Positions 32,429-40,361 of a stretch of 64,000 nucleotides of DNA are shown here, piece after piece. Both the position numbers and the translations under genes were made by a program. The DNA lies in the NCBI GenBank assembly GCA_023245935.1, contig JAHFJM010000002.1:135085-199084 (forward strand), given 5' to 3'. The DNA comes from Candidatus Peribacteria bacterium (lineage in GTDB: Bacteria; Patescibacteriota; Gracilibacteria; Peribacterales; Peribacteraceae). The notes beneath the pieces were generated by a model. It was not told where the DNA came from and did not search any database. It saw only the letters and a program-made list of their open reading frames with translations. The first letter of the stretch is position 1. Every line of letters starts with the position of its first letter.

Positions 32429-35404
32429 ATGGACAAGATCAAAGTCAAAGGCGCGCGGATGCATAACCTCAAGAATATCGACGTGGAGATTCCGAGGAAT
32501 TCTCTCACGGTGATTACGGGGCTCTCGGGCTCCGGGAAGTCGTCACTTGCCTTCGATACGATCTTCGCCGAAGGGCAGCGGCGCTATGCGGAATCACTGT
32601 CTGCGTATGCGCGGCAATTCATCTCGCAAATGGAGAAACCGGATGTGGACAGCATCGAAGGACTAAGCCCGGCGATTTCGATCGACCAGAAAACCGCACC
32701 GAGGAACCCGCGTTCCACCGTCGGTACCGTCACGGAAATTTACGACTACATGCGTCTGCTGTGGGCGAAAGTGGGGCATGTGCACTGTCCGATCACGGGA
32801 AAACTCCTCAGCAAACAATCACCGAGCCAAATCGTGGATATGATCACGAAAATGACCGAGGGAAAGAAGATCATGCTGCTCTCGCCGCAGATCATCGGTC
32901 GCAAGGGGTCGCATCAGAAAATCATCGATACGATCAAGCGCGAAGGATTCGTCCGCATGCGCGTCGACTCTCAGATTGTCACGACGGACGAGGAACTCGT
33001 GCTCGACCCGAAAAAAGCGCACGACATCGAAATCGTCGTAGACAGAATGATTATCCGGGACTTTGAACCGGTCAAAGAAAAACTCAGCGACGGCACGACC
33101 GTCGAGGCGCCGAATCCGAACCGCACGCGACTCGCCGACAGCGTGGAACTTGCACTGCGCAAAGGAGAAGGATTGATCTCGGTTCTCGACAGCGACACCG
33201 GTGAGGTCATCAAGTACTCCGACAAATTCATCAATCCGGACTACCCCGACATGAGCATCCCCGAGATCGAACCCCGGAGCTTCAGTTTCAACTCGCCGCA
33301 CGGCGCGTGCGAGCACTGCCACGGCATCGGCACCATTCTGCAGATCGACGAAGCGAGCATCGTCCCGAACCGGGATCTCACGGTGCACGAAGGTGCGATC
33401 CACCCGTGGGCGACATCCGCCGGACGCATGAGCTTCATGGTGCAGACGCTCGCCGCCCTCGCGAAGAAACACGGCTTCTCCCTCGACAAACCGTGGAAAG
33501 ATCTGACGCCCGAGGTCAGGAACATCGTTCTCCACGGTCACCCCGACAAGGTCGACGTGGACTTCAGTTCCGAAAAATTCGACGGACACTACCAGACATC
33601 CTACGAAGGCGTGATCCCCAACCTCGAGCGCCGCCACCGCGAAACCGACAGCGCGTACACGAGAACGCAGATCGAAGCGTACATGTTCGAACTCCCCTGC
33701 CCGAAGTGCGAGGGCAAACGCCTCCGCAAAGAAATTCTCGGCGTGACGGTCGGCGGGAAGAACATCGTGGACGGAACGGAGATGAGCATTAGTGCTGCCA
33801 GGAAGTTCTTTGAGGGACTCGTGCCTTCGGCAGCTATGAGCGATGAGAAAAGAGCTATGAGTAAAGTTGCACCACAGAAATCAGAAACTGCAGCCGTCTC
33901 ACAGCTCACAGCTCACAGCTCACAGCTTTCAACCTATGAGTTCACCATCGTCAAAAAAGTCATCGCCGAGATCGTCTCGCGCCTCACGTTCCTCGAGAAC
34001 GTCGGACTGAAGTACCTCACGCTGAACCGCTCGGCGGCTACACTTTCCGGTGGAGAGGCGCAGCGTATCCGACTCGCAACGCAGATCGGATCGGCGCTCG
34101 AAGGAGTGTTGTACGTCCTCGATGAACCGAGCATCGGGCTGCATCAACGCGACAACACGAAGCTCATCAGCACGATGTTCAACCTCCGCGACATCGGGAA
34201 TACCGTCATCGTCGTGGAGCACGATCAGGAGACGATCGAATCCGCCGATTACCTGCTGGAGATCGGACCCGGTGCCGGCAAGCACGGGGGCGAAGTCATT
34301 GCGCAGGGCACTCCCAAAGCGCTCATCGACAATCCGAAATCCGTCACGGGGCAGTACCTAAGCGGTCGGAAGAAAATCGCCGTGCCGAAAACGCGCCGCA
34401 AAGGCAACGGAAAGTTCATCGAGATTCTCGGAGCAACGCACCACAACTTGCAGAACGTGAACGCGCAGTTCCCACTCGGGTGCCTGATCGGCATCACCGG
34501 CGTCTCCGGCTCCGGAAAATCGAGTTTGATTCACGGCATTCTCGCACCGGAACTCCAGCGAACCTTGAACAAGGCGCACTCGAAAGGTCAGAACTTCAAA
34601 GAGATCAAAGGGCTTTACCATCTCGACAAGGCGATCGTCATCGATCAGTCCGCAATCGGCAGAACCCCGAGGAGCAACCCCGCGACCTACACCGGCATCT
34701 TCACGGAAGTGCGAGACGTCTTCGCGATGACGCCCGAATCGAAAACCCGAGGGTACAAGCCCGGACGTTTCAGCTTCAACGTCTCCGGCGGTCGCTGCGA
34801 GGAATGCGAAGGCGACGGCTTGAAGCGGATCGAAATGCACTTTCTCCCCGACGTCTACGTGACGTGCGAAACCTGCAAAGGTCAGCGCTACAACCGCGAG
34901 ACGCTCGAGGTGACGTACAAAGGAAAGAATATCTCCGAAGCGCTGCAGATGACGATCAGCGAATCGCTCGAGTTCTTCGGTGCCTTCCCCTCGATCAAAA
35001 ATAAGCTCCAGACATTGCGTGATGTCGGCCTCGGATACATCCATCTGGGGCAGAGCGCGACGACGCTCTCGGGCGGCGAGGCGCAGCGCATCAAACTTGC
35101 GACGGAACTCACGAAGCGCGCGACGGGAAAAACGTTCTACATTCTCGATGAACCGACGACGGGGCTGCACTTCGACGACATCCAGCGTCTGCTCGACGTG
35201 CTCCAGCGCCTCGTGGAAAAAGGCAACACCGTGCTCGTGATCGAACACAACCTCGATGTGATCAAATCCGTCGATCACGTGGTCGACATCGGTCCCGACG
35301 GTGGGGACGGCGGCGGAAAGATCATCGCAACGGGAACGCCGGAGGAAGTTGCTGAGGCGAAGGAAAGCTACACGGGGCAGTATCTGAAGAAAATGTTGTC
35401 TTAG
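32429..35404 (+). CDS. uvrA: excinuclease ABC subunit A
   Basis: The DNA-damage recognition ATPase of nucleotide excision repair, loading UvrB. It has two ABC modules: Walker [10 protein letters not shown] near residue 32 and GVSGSGKSS near 690; LSGGEAQRI signatures; Walker [11 protein letters not shown] and [10 protein letters not shown]. Zinc-site pairs CEHC/CPKC and CEEC/CETC are present. At 991 residues it is about 45 longer than usual, because a repeat-derived stretch (about residues 466-504, [18 protein letters not shown] then [11 protein letters not shown]) is inserted before the first LSGGEAQ helix. The ATG follows TACGAT by eight bases (leaderless type). uvrB and uvrC are not in the window. 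Confidence 0.97.
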   Translation: MDKIKVKGARMHNLKNIDVEIPRNSLTVITGLSGSGKSSLAFDTIFAEGQRRYAESLSAYARQFISQMEKPDVDSIEGLSPAISIDQKTAPRNPRSTVGTVTEIYDYMRLLWAKVGHVHCPITGKLLSKQSPSQIVDMITKMTEGKKIMLLSPQIIGRKGSHQKIIDTIKREGFVRMRVDSQIVTTDEELVLDPKKAHDIEIVVDRMIIRDFEPVKEKLSDGTTVEAPNPNRTRLADSVELALRKGEGLISVLDSDTGEVIKYSDKFINPDYPDMSIPEIEPRSFSFNSPHGACEHCHGIGTILQIDEASIVPNRDLTVHEGAIHPWATSAGRMSFMVQTLAALAKKHGFSLDKPWKDLTPEVRNIVLHGHPDKVDVDFSSEKFDGHYQTSYEGVIPNLERRHRETDSAYTRTQIEAYMFELPCPKCEGKRLRKEILGVTVGGKNIVDGTEMSISAARKFFEGLVPSAAMSDEKRAMSKVAPQKSETAAVSQLTAHSSQLSTYEFTIVKKVIAEIVSRLTFLENVGLKYLTLNRSAATLSGGEAQRIRLATQIGSALEGVLYVLDEPSIGLHQRDNTKLISTMFNLRDIGNTVIVVEHDQETIESADYLLEIGPGAGKHGGEVIAQGTPKALIDNPKSVTGQYLSGRKKIAVPKTRRKGNGKFIEILGATHHNLQNVNAQFPLGCLIGITGVSGSGKSSLIHGILAPELQRTLNKAHSKGQNFKEIKGLYHLDKAIVIDQSAIGRTPRSNPATYTGIFTEVRDVFAMTPESKTRGYKPGRFSFNVSGGRCEECEGDGLKRIEMHFLPDVYVTCETCKGQRYNRETLEVTYKGKNISEALQMTISESLEFFGAFPSIKNKLQTLRDVGLGYIHLGQSATTLSGGEAQRIKLATELTKRATGKTFYILDEPTTGLHFDDIQRLLDVLQRLVEKGNTVLVIEHNLDVIKSVDHVVDIGPDGGDGGGKIIATGTPEEVAEAKESYTGQYLKKMLS
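33898..33925. repeat. heptanucleotide array in uvrA
   Basis: Four exact CTCACAG units encoding [11 protein letters not shown], preceded by AGCGATGAGAAAAGAGCTAT plus GAG, a spacer that resembles the one beside the ileS array. It lies in a variable loop of UvrA. Confidence 0.9.
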
Positions 35405-35865
35405 TTACACGACGTCCGAATGTACACGTTCGTCATGTTGTTTCCCGTATACAGATCGACTGTCTTCGACGTCACGCTTGCCGTGGCAACTTTGATCTGA
35501 CCGTTTTTGTAGATCCTGCATGCATTCGGGGCAAGCGTCAGACCGAAGTTCAAAAACTTCGCGTTGTGACCATCGATTCTGTTGAGGTTGCAGAGGAACG
35601 ATCCGTTGCTACCGGCAATGCAATTGGAAGGAGCGGAGAGCCGGGTCACGATTCCGACAATCGGTTGCACCGTCACCGTCACACCGTACGCAGATCCTCC
35701 CACGAGCGGACTTTCATTGAAGACGCGAATGTTCATCGATGTCGGCGTTCCCGGTCGATCGGCAATCGAAAGATCCGCCTGAGAAGGAGCGGCGATCGCA
35801 GGCAGCGAAGCGGCGAGGAAGGAAGCACCGACGATAAGTCTGAGCAAGATGCTGCGGGCAGTCAT
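35401..35865 (-). CDS. secreted protein with a single DUF11-like domain, 154 aa
   Basis: Signal peptide residues 1-25 (MTARSILLRLIVGASFLAAS ... AIA). The rest is one beta-rich domain (ADLSIADRPG ... NCIAGSNGSFLCNLNRIDG ... TNVYIRTSC) with the same order of ADLSI, NC....G....C.L and a final strand as the DUF11 repeats of the large protein at 60139. Probably an envelope or exported protein of unknown partner. It converges on uvrA with a four-base overlap. A consensus promoter lies 40 bases upstream; the leader is pyrimidine-rich and lacks a Shine-Dalgarno sequence. Confidence 0.78.
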   Translation of the reverse strand: MTARSILLRLIVGASFLAASLPAIAAPSQADLSIADRPGTPTSMNIRVFNESPLVGGSAYGVTVTVQPIVGIVTRLSAPSNCIAGSNGSFLCNLNRIDGHNAKFLNFGLTLAPNACRIYKNGQIKVATASVTSKTVDLYTGNNMTNVYIRTSCN

Positions 35866-35904
35866 AGGGAAGATGGAAAGGAGTAGTGAAAAGAATGGAT
35901 TGCT

Positions 35905-35932
35905 ATTATAATTTAATTCATATATTTGTCAA
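35905..35932 (-). promoter_or_regulatory. full-consensus sigma70 promoter
   Basis: TTGACA (35932-35927), a 16-base AT-only-but-one spacer, and TATAAT (35910-35905), with the ATG 39 bases after the -10 box. Predicted to be one of the strongest promoters in the window. Confidence 0.85.
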
Positions 35933-35982
35933 TAGCAGAGAAACGGCTTGCTTTCAACAAAAACATCATTCAATCTTGTCTT

Positions 35983-36465
35983 ATGATGACTCGCCATTTC
36001 ACCGCAACCGCCTTCATCATCGACTCCAAGAAACGAACGCTGCTCCTCTGGCACAAGCGTCTGCAGCGGTGGATGCCGCCGGGCGGGCATCTTGATGAGA
36101 ATGAAACACCCGAAGAATGTGCGAAGCGCGAATGCAAAGAAGAGACAAACTTGGATGTCGAGATTCTCGGAGAATCTTCGGATGATCTTTTTGTAAACAA
36201 CCGCCTGGAAGGAAAGATGTTAGTGAATCCGATTGGCATGCTCCTCGAGGAAATTCCAGCCTGTCCCGAGCGCGATGAAGAGGCGCATCAGCACATGGAT
36301 TTTCTGTTCATCGCGAAACCGATCGATGAATCGCAAGCCGTGACGATTGCGAAAGAAGAGAGCGATCGCATGCAGTGGTTCACGCGGGAAGAAGTGGAAG
36401 CACTCGATGAAGAAACGGAGATATTTTCAAATGTGAAAACCTATATTCTCAGCCTTCTGTCGTAA
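35983..36465 (+). CDS. NUDIX hydrolase
   Basis: Hydrolyses a nucleoside diphosphate linked to another moiety; the substrate cannot be told from sequence. The NUDIX box is complete: GGHLDENETPEECAKREC then KEETNLD (G-x5-E-x7-REUxEE-x-GU, with the last glycine replaced by Asn). 160 residues, single domain, with strands FTATAFIIDSKKRTLLLWHK before the box. Start at ATG 35983 (MMTRHF); a TTGCTT-17-CAATCT element would place transcription at this codon. 37 bases before the HD-domain gene. Confidence 0.9.
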   Translation: MMTRHFTATAFIIDSKKRTLLLWHKRLQRWMPPGGHLDENETPEECAKRECKEETNLDVEILGESSDDLFVNNRLEGKMLVNPIGMLLEEIPACPERDEEAHQHMDFLFIAKPIDESQAVTIAKEESDRMQWFTREEVEALDEETEIFSNVKTYILSLLS

Positions 36466-36502
36466 TGCATTTTTCAGAGGTTCCTTGGTGTAAGATACGA
36501 AC

Positions 36503-37111
36503 ATGTCGCCCATCCCCAAAGCCGTCCGCGAGATGGAACACGTCCTTGGAAAGAAGGTGCACGATGCCTATCTGTTTGCCGAGAAAATCCACAGAGGCGA
36601 GAAGCGAAAATCCGGCGAACCCTACATCACCCATCCCGTTGCCGTTGCCAAGATGCTCTTCGACGTGGGAGCGGACATCGATGTCATCTGTGCGGCGCTC
36701 CTCCACGACACGCTCGAAGACAGCGACGGACAGAGAGAAGAGATCGCCAACGCGATCTATGCGAAATTCGGCGATCAGGTTCTCTATCTCGTGCAAGCCG
36801 TTTCCAAAGACAACGCCATCACGGATAAAGTCGTCCAGCAAGAAGCGTACATCGAACAAATTCAACGCGCGTTCGACAGCGACATCTTCGCTTTCTTCAT
36901 CAAGATCGCAGACTTGATTCACAACATGAGCACCATCGAATCACTCCCGAAGCAGCGCAAACAACGTTGGATCGAGGAACTCCGGATACAGTATCTGCCG
37001 CTCTTCTCGGAATATTTTCACCGGATTCCCCTCGCGCACCGCACTATCTTCAACCGCATGATGGAGAGGATTGAAAAGATTCTCTCCTCCTATGAAAATG
37101 ACTCGCGTTGA
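36503..37111 (+). CDS. HD-domain hydrolase of the RelA/SpoT (small alarmone hydrolase) type
   Basis: A 202-residue protein made of one metal-dependent HD domain with the SpoT hydrolase layout: HRGEKRKSGEPYITHPVAVA, CAALLHDTLED and IADLIHNM supply the His/His-Asp/Asp metal ligands, and FGDQVLYLVQAVSK matches the following helix. It probably degrades (p)ppGpp or a related nucleotide; no synthetase, TGS or ACT domain follows. ATG 36503 lies six bases after TAAGAT, so the message should be leaderless. Confidence 0.9.
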   Translation: MSPIPKAVREMEHVLGKKVHDAYLFAEKIHRGEKRKSGEPYITHPVAVAKMLFDVGADIDVICAALLHDTLEDSDGQREEIANAIYAKFGDQVLYLVQAVSKDNAITDKVVQQEAYIEQIQRAFDSDIFAFFIKIADLIHNMSTIESLPKQRKQRWIEELRIQYLPLFSEYFHRIPLAHRTIFNRMMERIEKILSSYENDSR

Positions 37112-37143
37112 AGCCACGGGGAGTGGTACTGTAATCATCAACA

Positions 37144-37920
37144 ATGATGAACTCACTGCCCCTCCAAACGCGCCAAACGCTGAAATCTCTCGGTTTTTCC
37201 GACCATGAGTGCAAATTGCTCCTGCCGCTGTTCGCGCACCATAAACTCCTGACAAAGGAACTGAGTCAGCAAACGATGCTCTCCTTCGATACCGTCCACT
37301 ACACGCTCCATGCGCTCGAGAAGAAGGGGCTGGTCACGAGAACATCGAAGAGCGGTGAGGACAGTGTGGAGATCTGTTCGAACAAGGAATTCCTTCAGTG
37401 GATCGAGAAACAGAAGAAGATCAACTCCGATATCTACGACGAAGCGGGAGCGGTGCTTCAGACGTTTCTCACGACACTCGGCGAATCCAGCTGGAAGCCG
37501 GATGTCATCTACTTTGAAGGCGTCGAAGGCGTGAAGGAAATCTACGAAGACATGATCCGCGAAGGCAAAGACATCTACACATGGACGGACATCCAGAAAA
37601 TTTATGAGAACCTCGGAGAGTACATGGAAGACTTCATCGAGAAGCGCATGGAGAAACACATCACCTCACATGCGATCATGCCGATGAACGTCATGAACTC
37701 TTCCTATGCCAAAAAAAATCAGCTCAGGAACACAAAGTTTTCGAAGGATCTGAAGATCAACGGAGAGATCCGCATCTACGGTGACAAAGTTGCCGTCATC
37801 ACGTTCCACGATAAAAAGCCCGTGGGGTTCGTCTTCAGCGGACCGCTGATCTCCTCGATCTTCAAAGGGGTCTTCGATCACGCATGGAATGCCTGCACGG
37901 CCTTCAAACAGTTAAAATAG
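37144..37920 (+). CDS. TrmB-like transcriptional regulator
   Basis: Residues about 5-85 are a winged helix of the TrmB type (LGFSDHECKLLLPLFAHHKL ... SFDTVHYTLHALEKKGLVTR). Residues about 95-258 form an effector/phospholipase-D-like fold as in other TrmB-family proteins (VIYFEGVEGVKEIYEDMI, HAIMPMNVMNSS, IRIYGDKVAVITFHDKKPVG). The ligand is unknown. Start at ATG 37144 (or 37147), after TTGAAG-18-TAATCA-6. Its 3' end overlaps the convergent methyltransferase by 17 bases. Confidence 0.87.
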   Translation: MMNSLPLQTRQTLKSLGFSDHECKLLLPLFAHHKLLTKELSQQTMLSFDTVHYTLHALEKKGLVTRTSKSGEDSVEICSNKEFLQWIEKQKKINSDIYDEAGAVLQTFLTTLGESSWKPDVIYFEGVEGVKEIYEDMIREGKDIYTWTDIQKIYENLGEYMEDFIEKRMEKHITSHAIMPMNVMNSSYAKKNQLRNTKFSKDLKINGEIRIYGDKVAVITFHDKKPVGFVFSGPLISSIFKGVFDHAWNACTAFKQLK

Positions 37921-39202
37921 ACGATTGTTGATCTTCTTTCCTCTTGCAGACGAAGTTATAGAATTCCTGCGTTGTTCCGGGCGCTTCGTAGTTGTCGACT
38001 TTCGAGATGCTGAGGTCGACGACATCAAAGTAGGGCGAGAGAAGATCTTTCCATGCCTCGGCGCTCCTAAAGATGCGCGTTTGACCGTCGTAATTGAGCC
38101 ACATGCGACCGCGGACGAACTCTCCTCGGTTTTCATGACGCTTCTCCGTTGTTTGCAACGTCGTCGAGTTATCGAAAAGCGGAATACCGTTCCCGTCCAG
38201 GGTTGCACCCGGCGCCTTCACTGCGAAAGCAAAATGACCATTCGGCCGCAAGCAACCATGGATTTTTTCAAGCAATTCCTCGAACCTCCGGTCATCGAAA
38301 TAGTGCACCGAAGAGTGACTGCAGATGGTATCGAATTTTTCTTTATGCGCCGCGTAATCCCCGAGTGCATCGAACATGTCCATCGCCTCACCATCGTACG
38401 GGAATTGCACACGCCCTCCCATGGGTTCAAAACGTGATTTAAGCCTCTGGAGCATGTACGAGCTTCCGTCCACAACCGTGACGGAAGATGCCTCATCCTT
38501 GAGAAAGAGATCGATATCCGCGCCGTTTCCGGCCCCGAGCTCGAGCACGTCCTTCCCCTTCACGAGAGTCACCTGATTATCCGGACCATTTCTGTACCCG
38601 ACGACCTTGGTTGCAAATTGCGTCGGACTCTTCGCATTCGTGAAGAGATACATCTCACGCTGGTGCAATTCATCGTACGGGACTTCAGGTTTCGCACCGA
38701 TGAGCCTGAGATAATTGAAGGAAGAATTATGGGCGAGGAACTGATGGTGTGCTCCAAGGATTCCGTGATGATGTTTCATGCCTGTCCCCGGCAGGGAAAG
38801 CTCGTTGATGGGATGCTCGCCCTTGATCAATCGATTGATGGCATCTCTCGACTGCATCTGACGATAGAGGATCGCAGATGCCTGAACGAACGAACATGCA
38901 TACTCGGACACGCTCACGCCGTTCTTCATCAATTGATCGGTGAACTCCAGAACCGATTTGGAACGAAGGAGCTCGGCTCCATATCCTTTTTTTCCGATAC
39001 TCCATTTCTTCTTTACGTCCAAATCCAAATCCTTGCGCAGCTGATTCACCACTCTGTCGAGGGGGAATCCCCGCGAATCGCCTTCAAACTCTTCCTCAAG
39101 AAGCTCACGCGTTCTGGATCCGATACCGCTGATCAAAGACAACGGATACTGATTTGTTCCGGTCTCGAGCCGATCGTGAATCGGCGCAAGATGCTCAAGC
39201 AT
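37904..39202 (-). CDS. class I SAM-dependent methyltransferase with an unknown N-terminal domain
   Basis: The C-terminal half (about residues 205-432) is a Rossmann methyltransferase: VLELGAGNGADIDLFLKD (SAM loop), VTVVDGSSYMLQRLKSRF, DTICSHSSVHYFDD and GHFAFAVKAPGA. The N-terminal ~200 residues are helical, contain HHHGILGAHHQFLAHNSSFN, and match nothing I know. Start taken at ATG 39202. The frame also offers a TTG at 39271, which would add 23 residues. The substrate is unknown; both small molecules and proteins are possible. Confidence 0.82.
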   Translation of the reverse strand: MLEHLAPIHDRLETGTNQYPLSLISGIGSRTRELLEEEFEGDSRGFPLDRVVNQLRKDLDLDVKKKWSIGKKGYGAELLRSKSVLEFTDQLMKNGVSVSEYACSFVQASAILYRQMQSRDAINRLIKGEHPINELSLPGTGMKHHHGILGAHHQFLAHNSSFNYLRLIGAKPEVPYDELHQREMYLFTNAKSPTQFATKVVGYRNGPDNQVTLVKGKDVLELGAGNGADIDLFLKDEASSVTVVDGSSYMLQRLKSRFEPMGGRVQFPYDGEAMDMFDALGDYAAHKEKFDTICSHSSVHYFDDRRFEELLEKIHGCLRPNGHFAFAVKAPGATLDGNGIPLFDNSTTLQTTEKRHENRGEFVRGRMWLNYDGQTRIFRSAEAWKDLLSPYFDVVDLSISKVDNYEAPGTTQEFYNFVCKRKEDQQSSILTV

Positions 39203-39318
39203 CGTTGGCAATACCTGATGAGTATGCTTGGGCTCTGACGGTGAGGAAAGGGTGGCGATACTCAAAGTCAAAAGTAGGGGTAGTCTATTGTATCCTAAAA
39301 CTCACTTTTGAAAAATAT

Positions 39319-39358
39319 ATTATAATATCAATTATGTCAATTATGTCAATTATGTCAA
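39319..39358 (-). promoter_or_regulatory. AT-rich promoter with three tandem 9-mers
   Basis: Three exact ATTATGTCA units (39331-39357) create three TTGACA boxes on the minus strand ahead of TATAAT (39324-39319). The second box has a 19-base spacer. It would drive the methyltransferase. Changes in unit number would shift the -35/-10 spacing. Confidence 0.6.
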
Positions 39359-39368
39359 TGTTCATTAT

Positions 39369-39695
39369 TCAAATGATAATGTGACGCTTCTCTGCAGCAG
39401 TGCGAATCCGTGGGACTGCATCAAGAACCAATTCATTGATGAGAGCTGTGAGATCGGCAATCTTTCTTCGTACAAGCGGATCATCGAGAAGCAAATCCCC
39501 TGCCCTGATAATCTGTGACGCCTCTTCGGTCAGTTCGTCTTCTACGAGATGCGCATTCGCCCCTACCTGCTTGACCAACCTGCTCACCACAATCTCTGCG
39601 ATACAATCGACAATCACCTGATGCCCTGAGTCCGTCTCGACCGAACCTTGAGAAACTTTGACCTCCGCCTCTGATGGAACCAATGCTGTTGTCAT
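39369..39695 (-). CDS. hypothetical protein, 108 aa
   Basis: A small soluble helical protein, MTTALVPSEAEVKVSQ to AEKRHIII, with no recognised motif. The middle reads IAEIVVSRLVKQVGANAHLV. Possible TTCACA-16-TATAGC promoter upstream. It is followed closely by the promoter of the methyltransferase gene and preceded by another small unknown gene on the same strand. Confidence 0.65.
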   Translation of the reverse strand: MTTALVPSEAEVKVSQGSVETDSGHQVIVDCIAEIVVSRLVKQVGANAHLVEDELTEEASQIIRAGDLLLDDPLVRRKIADLTALINELVLDAVPRIRTAAEKRHIII

Positions 39696-39742
39696 AGGAA
39701 TACTAGGCTATACCGAAATCCGGATCCTTGTGAAGAAAAATG

Positions 39743-40177
39743 CTATCGAATGTTTGCAGGATGCTTGCAACGGAACTGATGAATGACAGTATCGATCTCC
39801 TGATTGCTGATTTTCTGTACATATCCTTCTGCGATGGAAGATGGATCGAATGAAAATAATAATGACTTTTCCATGGACTTTAAAACTACATCGACATCCT
39901 GGTAGATATTTTCATTGAAAGGCTCCAAGAGCCTATCAACAATGGAATTGACAGTCTTATGACTTACCGATGGATGCACTTTCTTCAATACAATCAGTTT
40001 TAACTTCAGATGAAAAATACCTCGGAGCAAACGAACAAATGCTACGCCGATATCGTCGACGATTTCTCTGGCATCGCTCCTCAGGTTTTCAAGATGAGGA
40101 TGTTCAGTGGGGGTGCGAACTCCTGCGTCTGCAGCAGAGTGTTCGCTCGTATCAGGATCGATCTCCAACTCAGACAT
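39743..40177 (-). CDS. hypothetical protein, 144 aa
   Basis: A soluble helical protein, MSELEIDPDTSEHSAADAG to KHPANIR, with no recognised family; the centre is REIVDDIGVAFVRLLRGIFH. Start at ATG 40177, placed by a TTGCTT-16-TAAGAC box (40213-40186) ending eight bases upstream, so the transcript should be leaderless. It precedes the 108-residue unknown gene by 47 bases on the same strand. Confidence 0.65.
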   Translation of the reverse strand: MSELEIDPDTSEHSAADAGVRTPTEHPHLENLRSDAREIVDDIGVAFVRLLRGIFHLKLKLIVLKKVHPSVSHKTVNSIVDRLLEPFNENIYQDVDVVLKSMEKSLLFSFDPSSIAEGYVQKISNQEIDTVIHQFRCKHPANIR

Positions 40178-40361
40178 AGGAATCAGTCTTACCCGATCTT
40201 GGCGAAAAAGCAAAGCTTTCCTGATAATCGGTCTTTTGACGCACGTTCTCAGGCAAGGGATCTTCGTCTACACTCTCCGCATGTTCGACCCCGTCGATCC
40301 CAGTCATTCGACTACGCTCATGACCTAGAGCTTTTCCCTGATTCAGCTCACCATTTCTTCA

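Noticed and set aside
32211..32513. A 100-codon plus-strand frame overlapping the start of uvrA
   Set aside because: It consists of palindromic repeat sequence and then runs into uvrA out of frame; no promoter and no homology.
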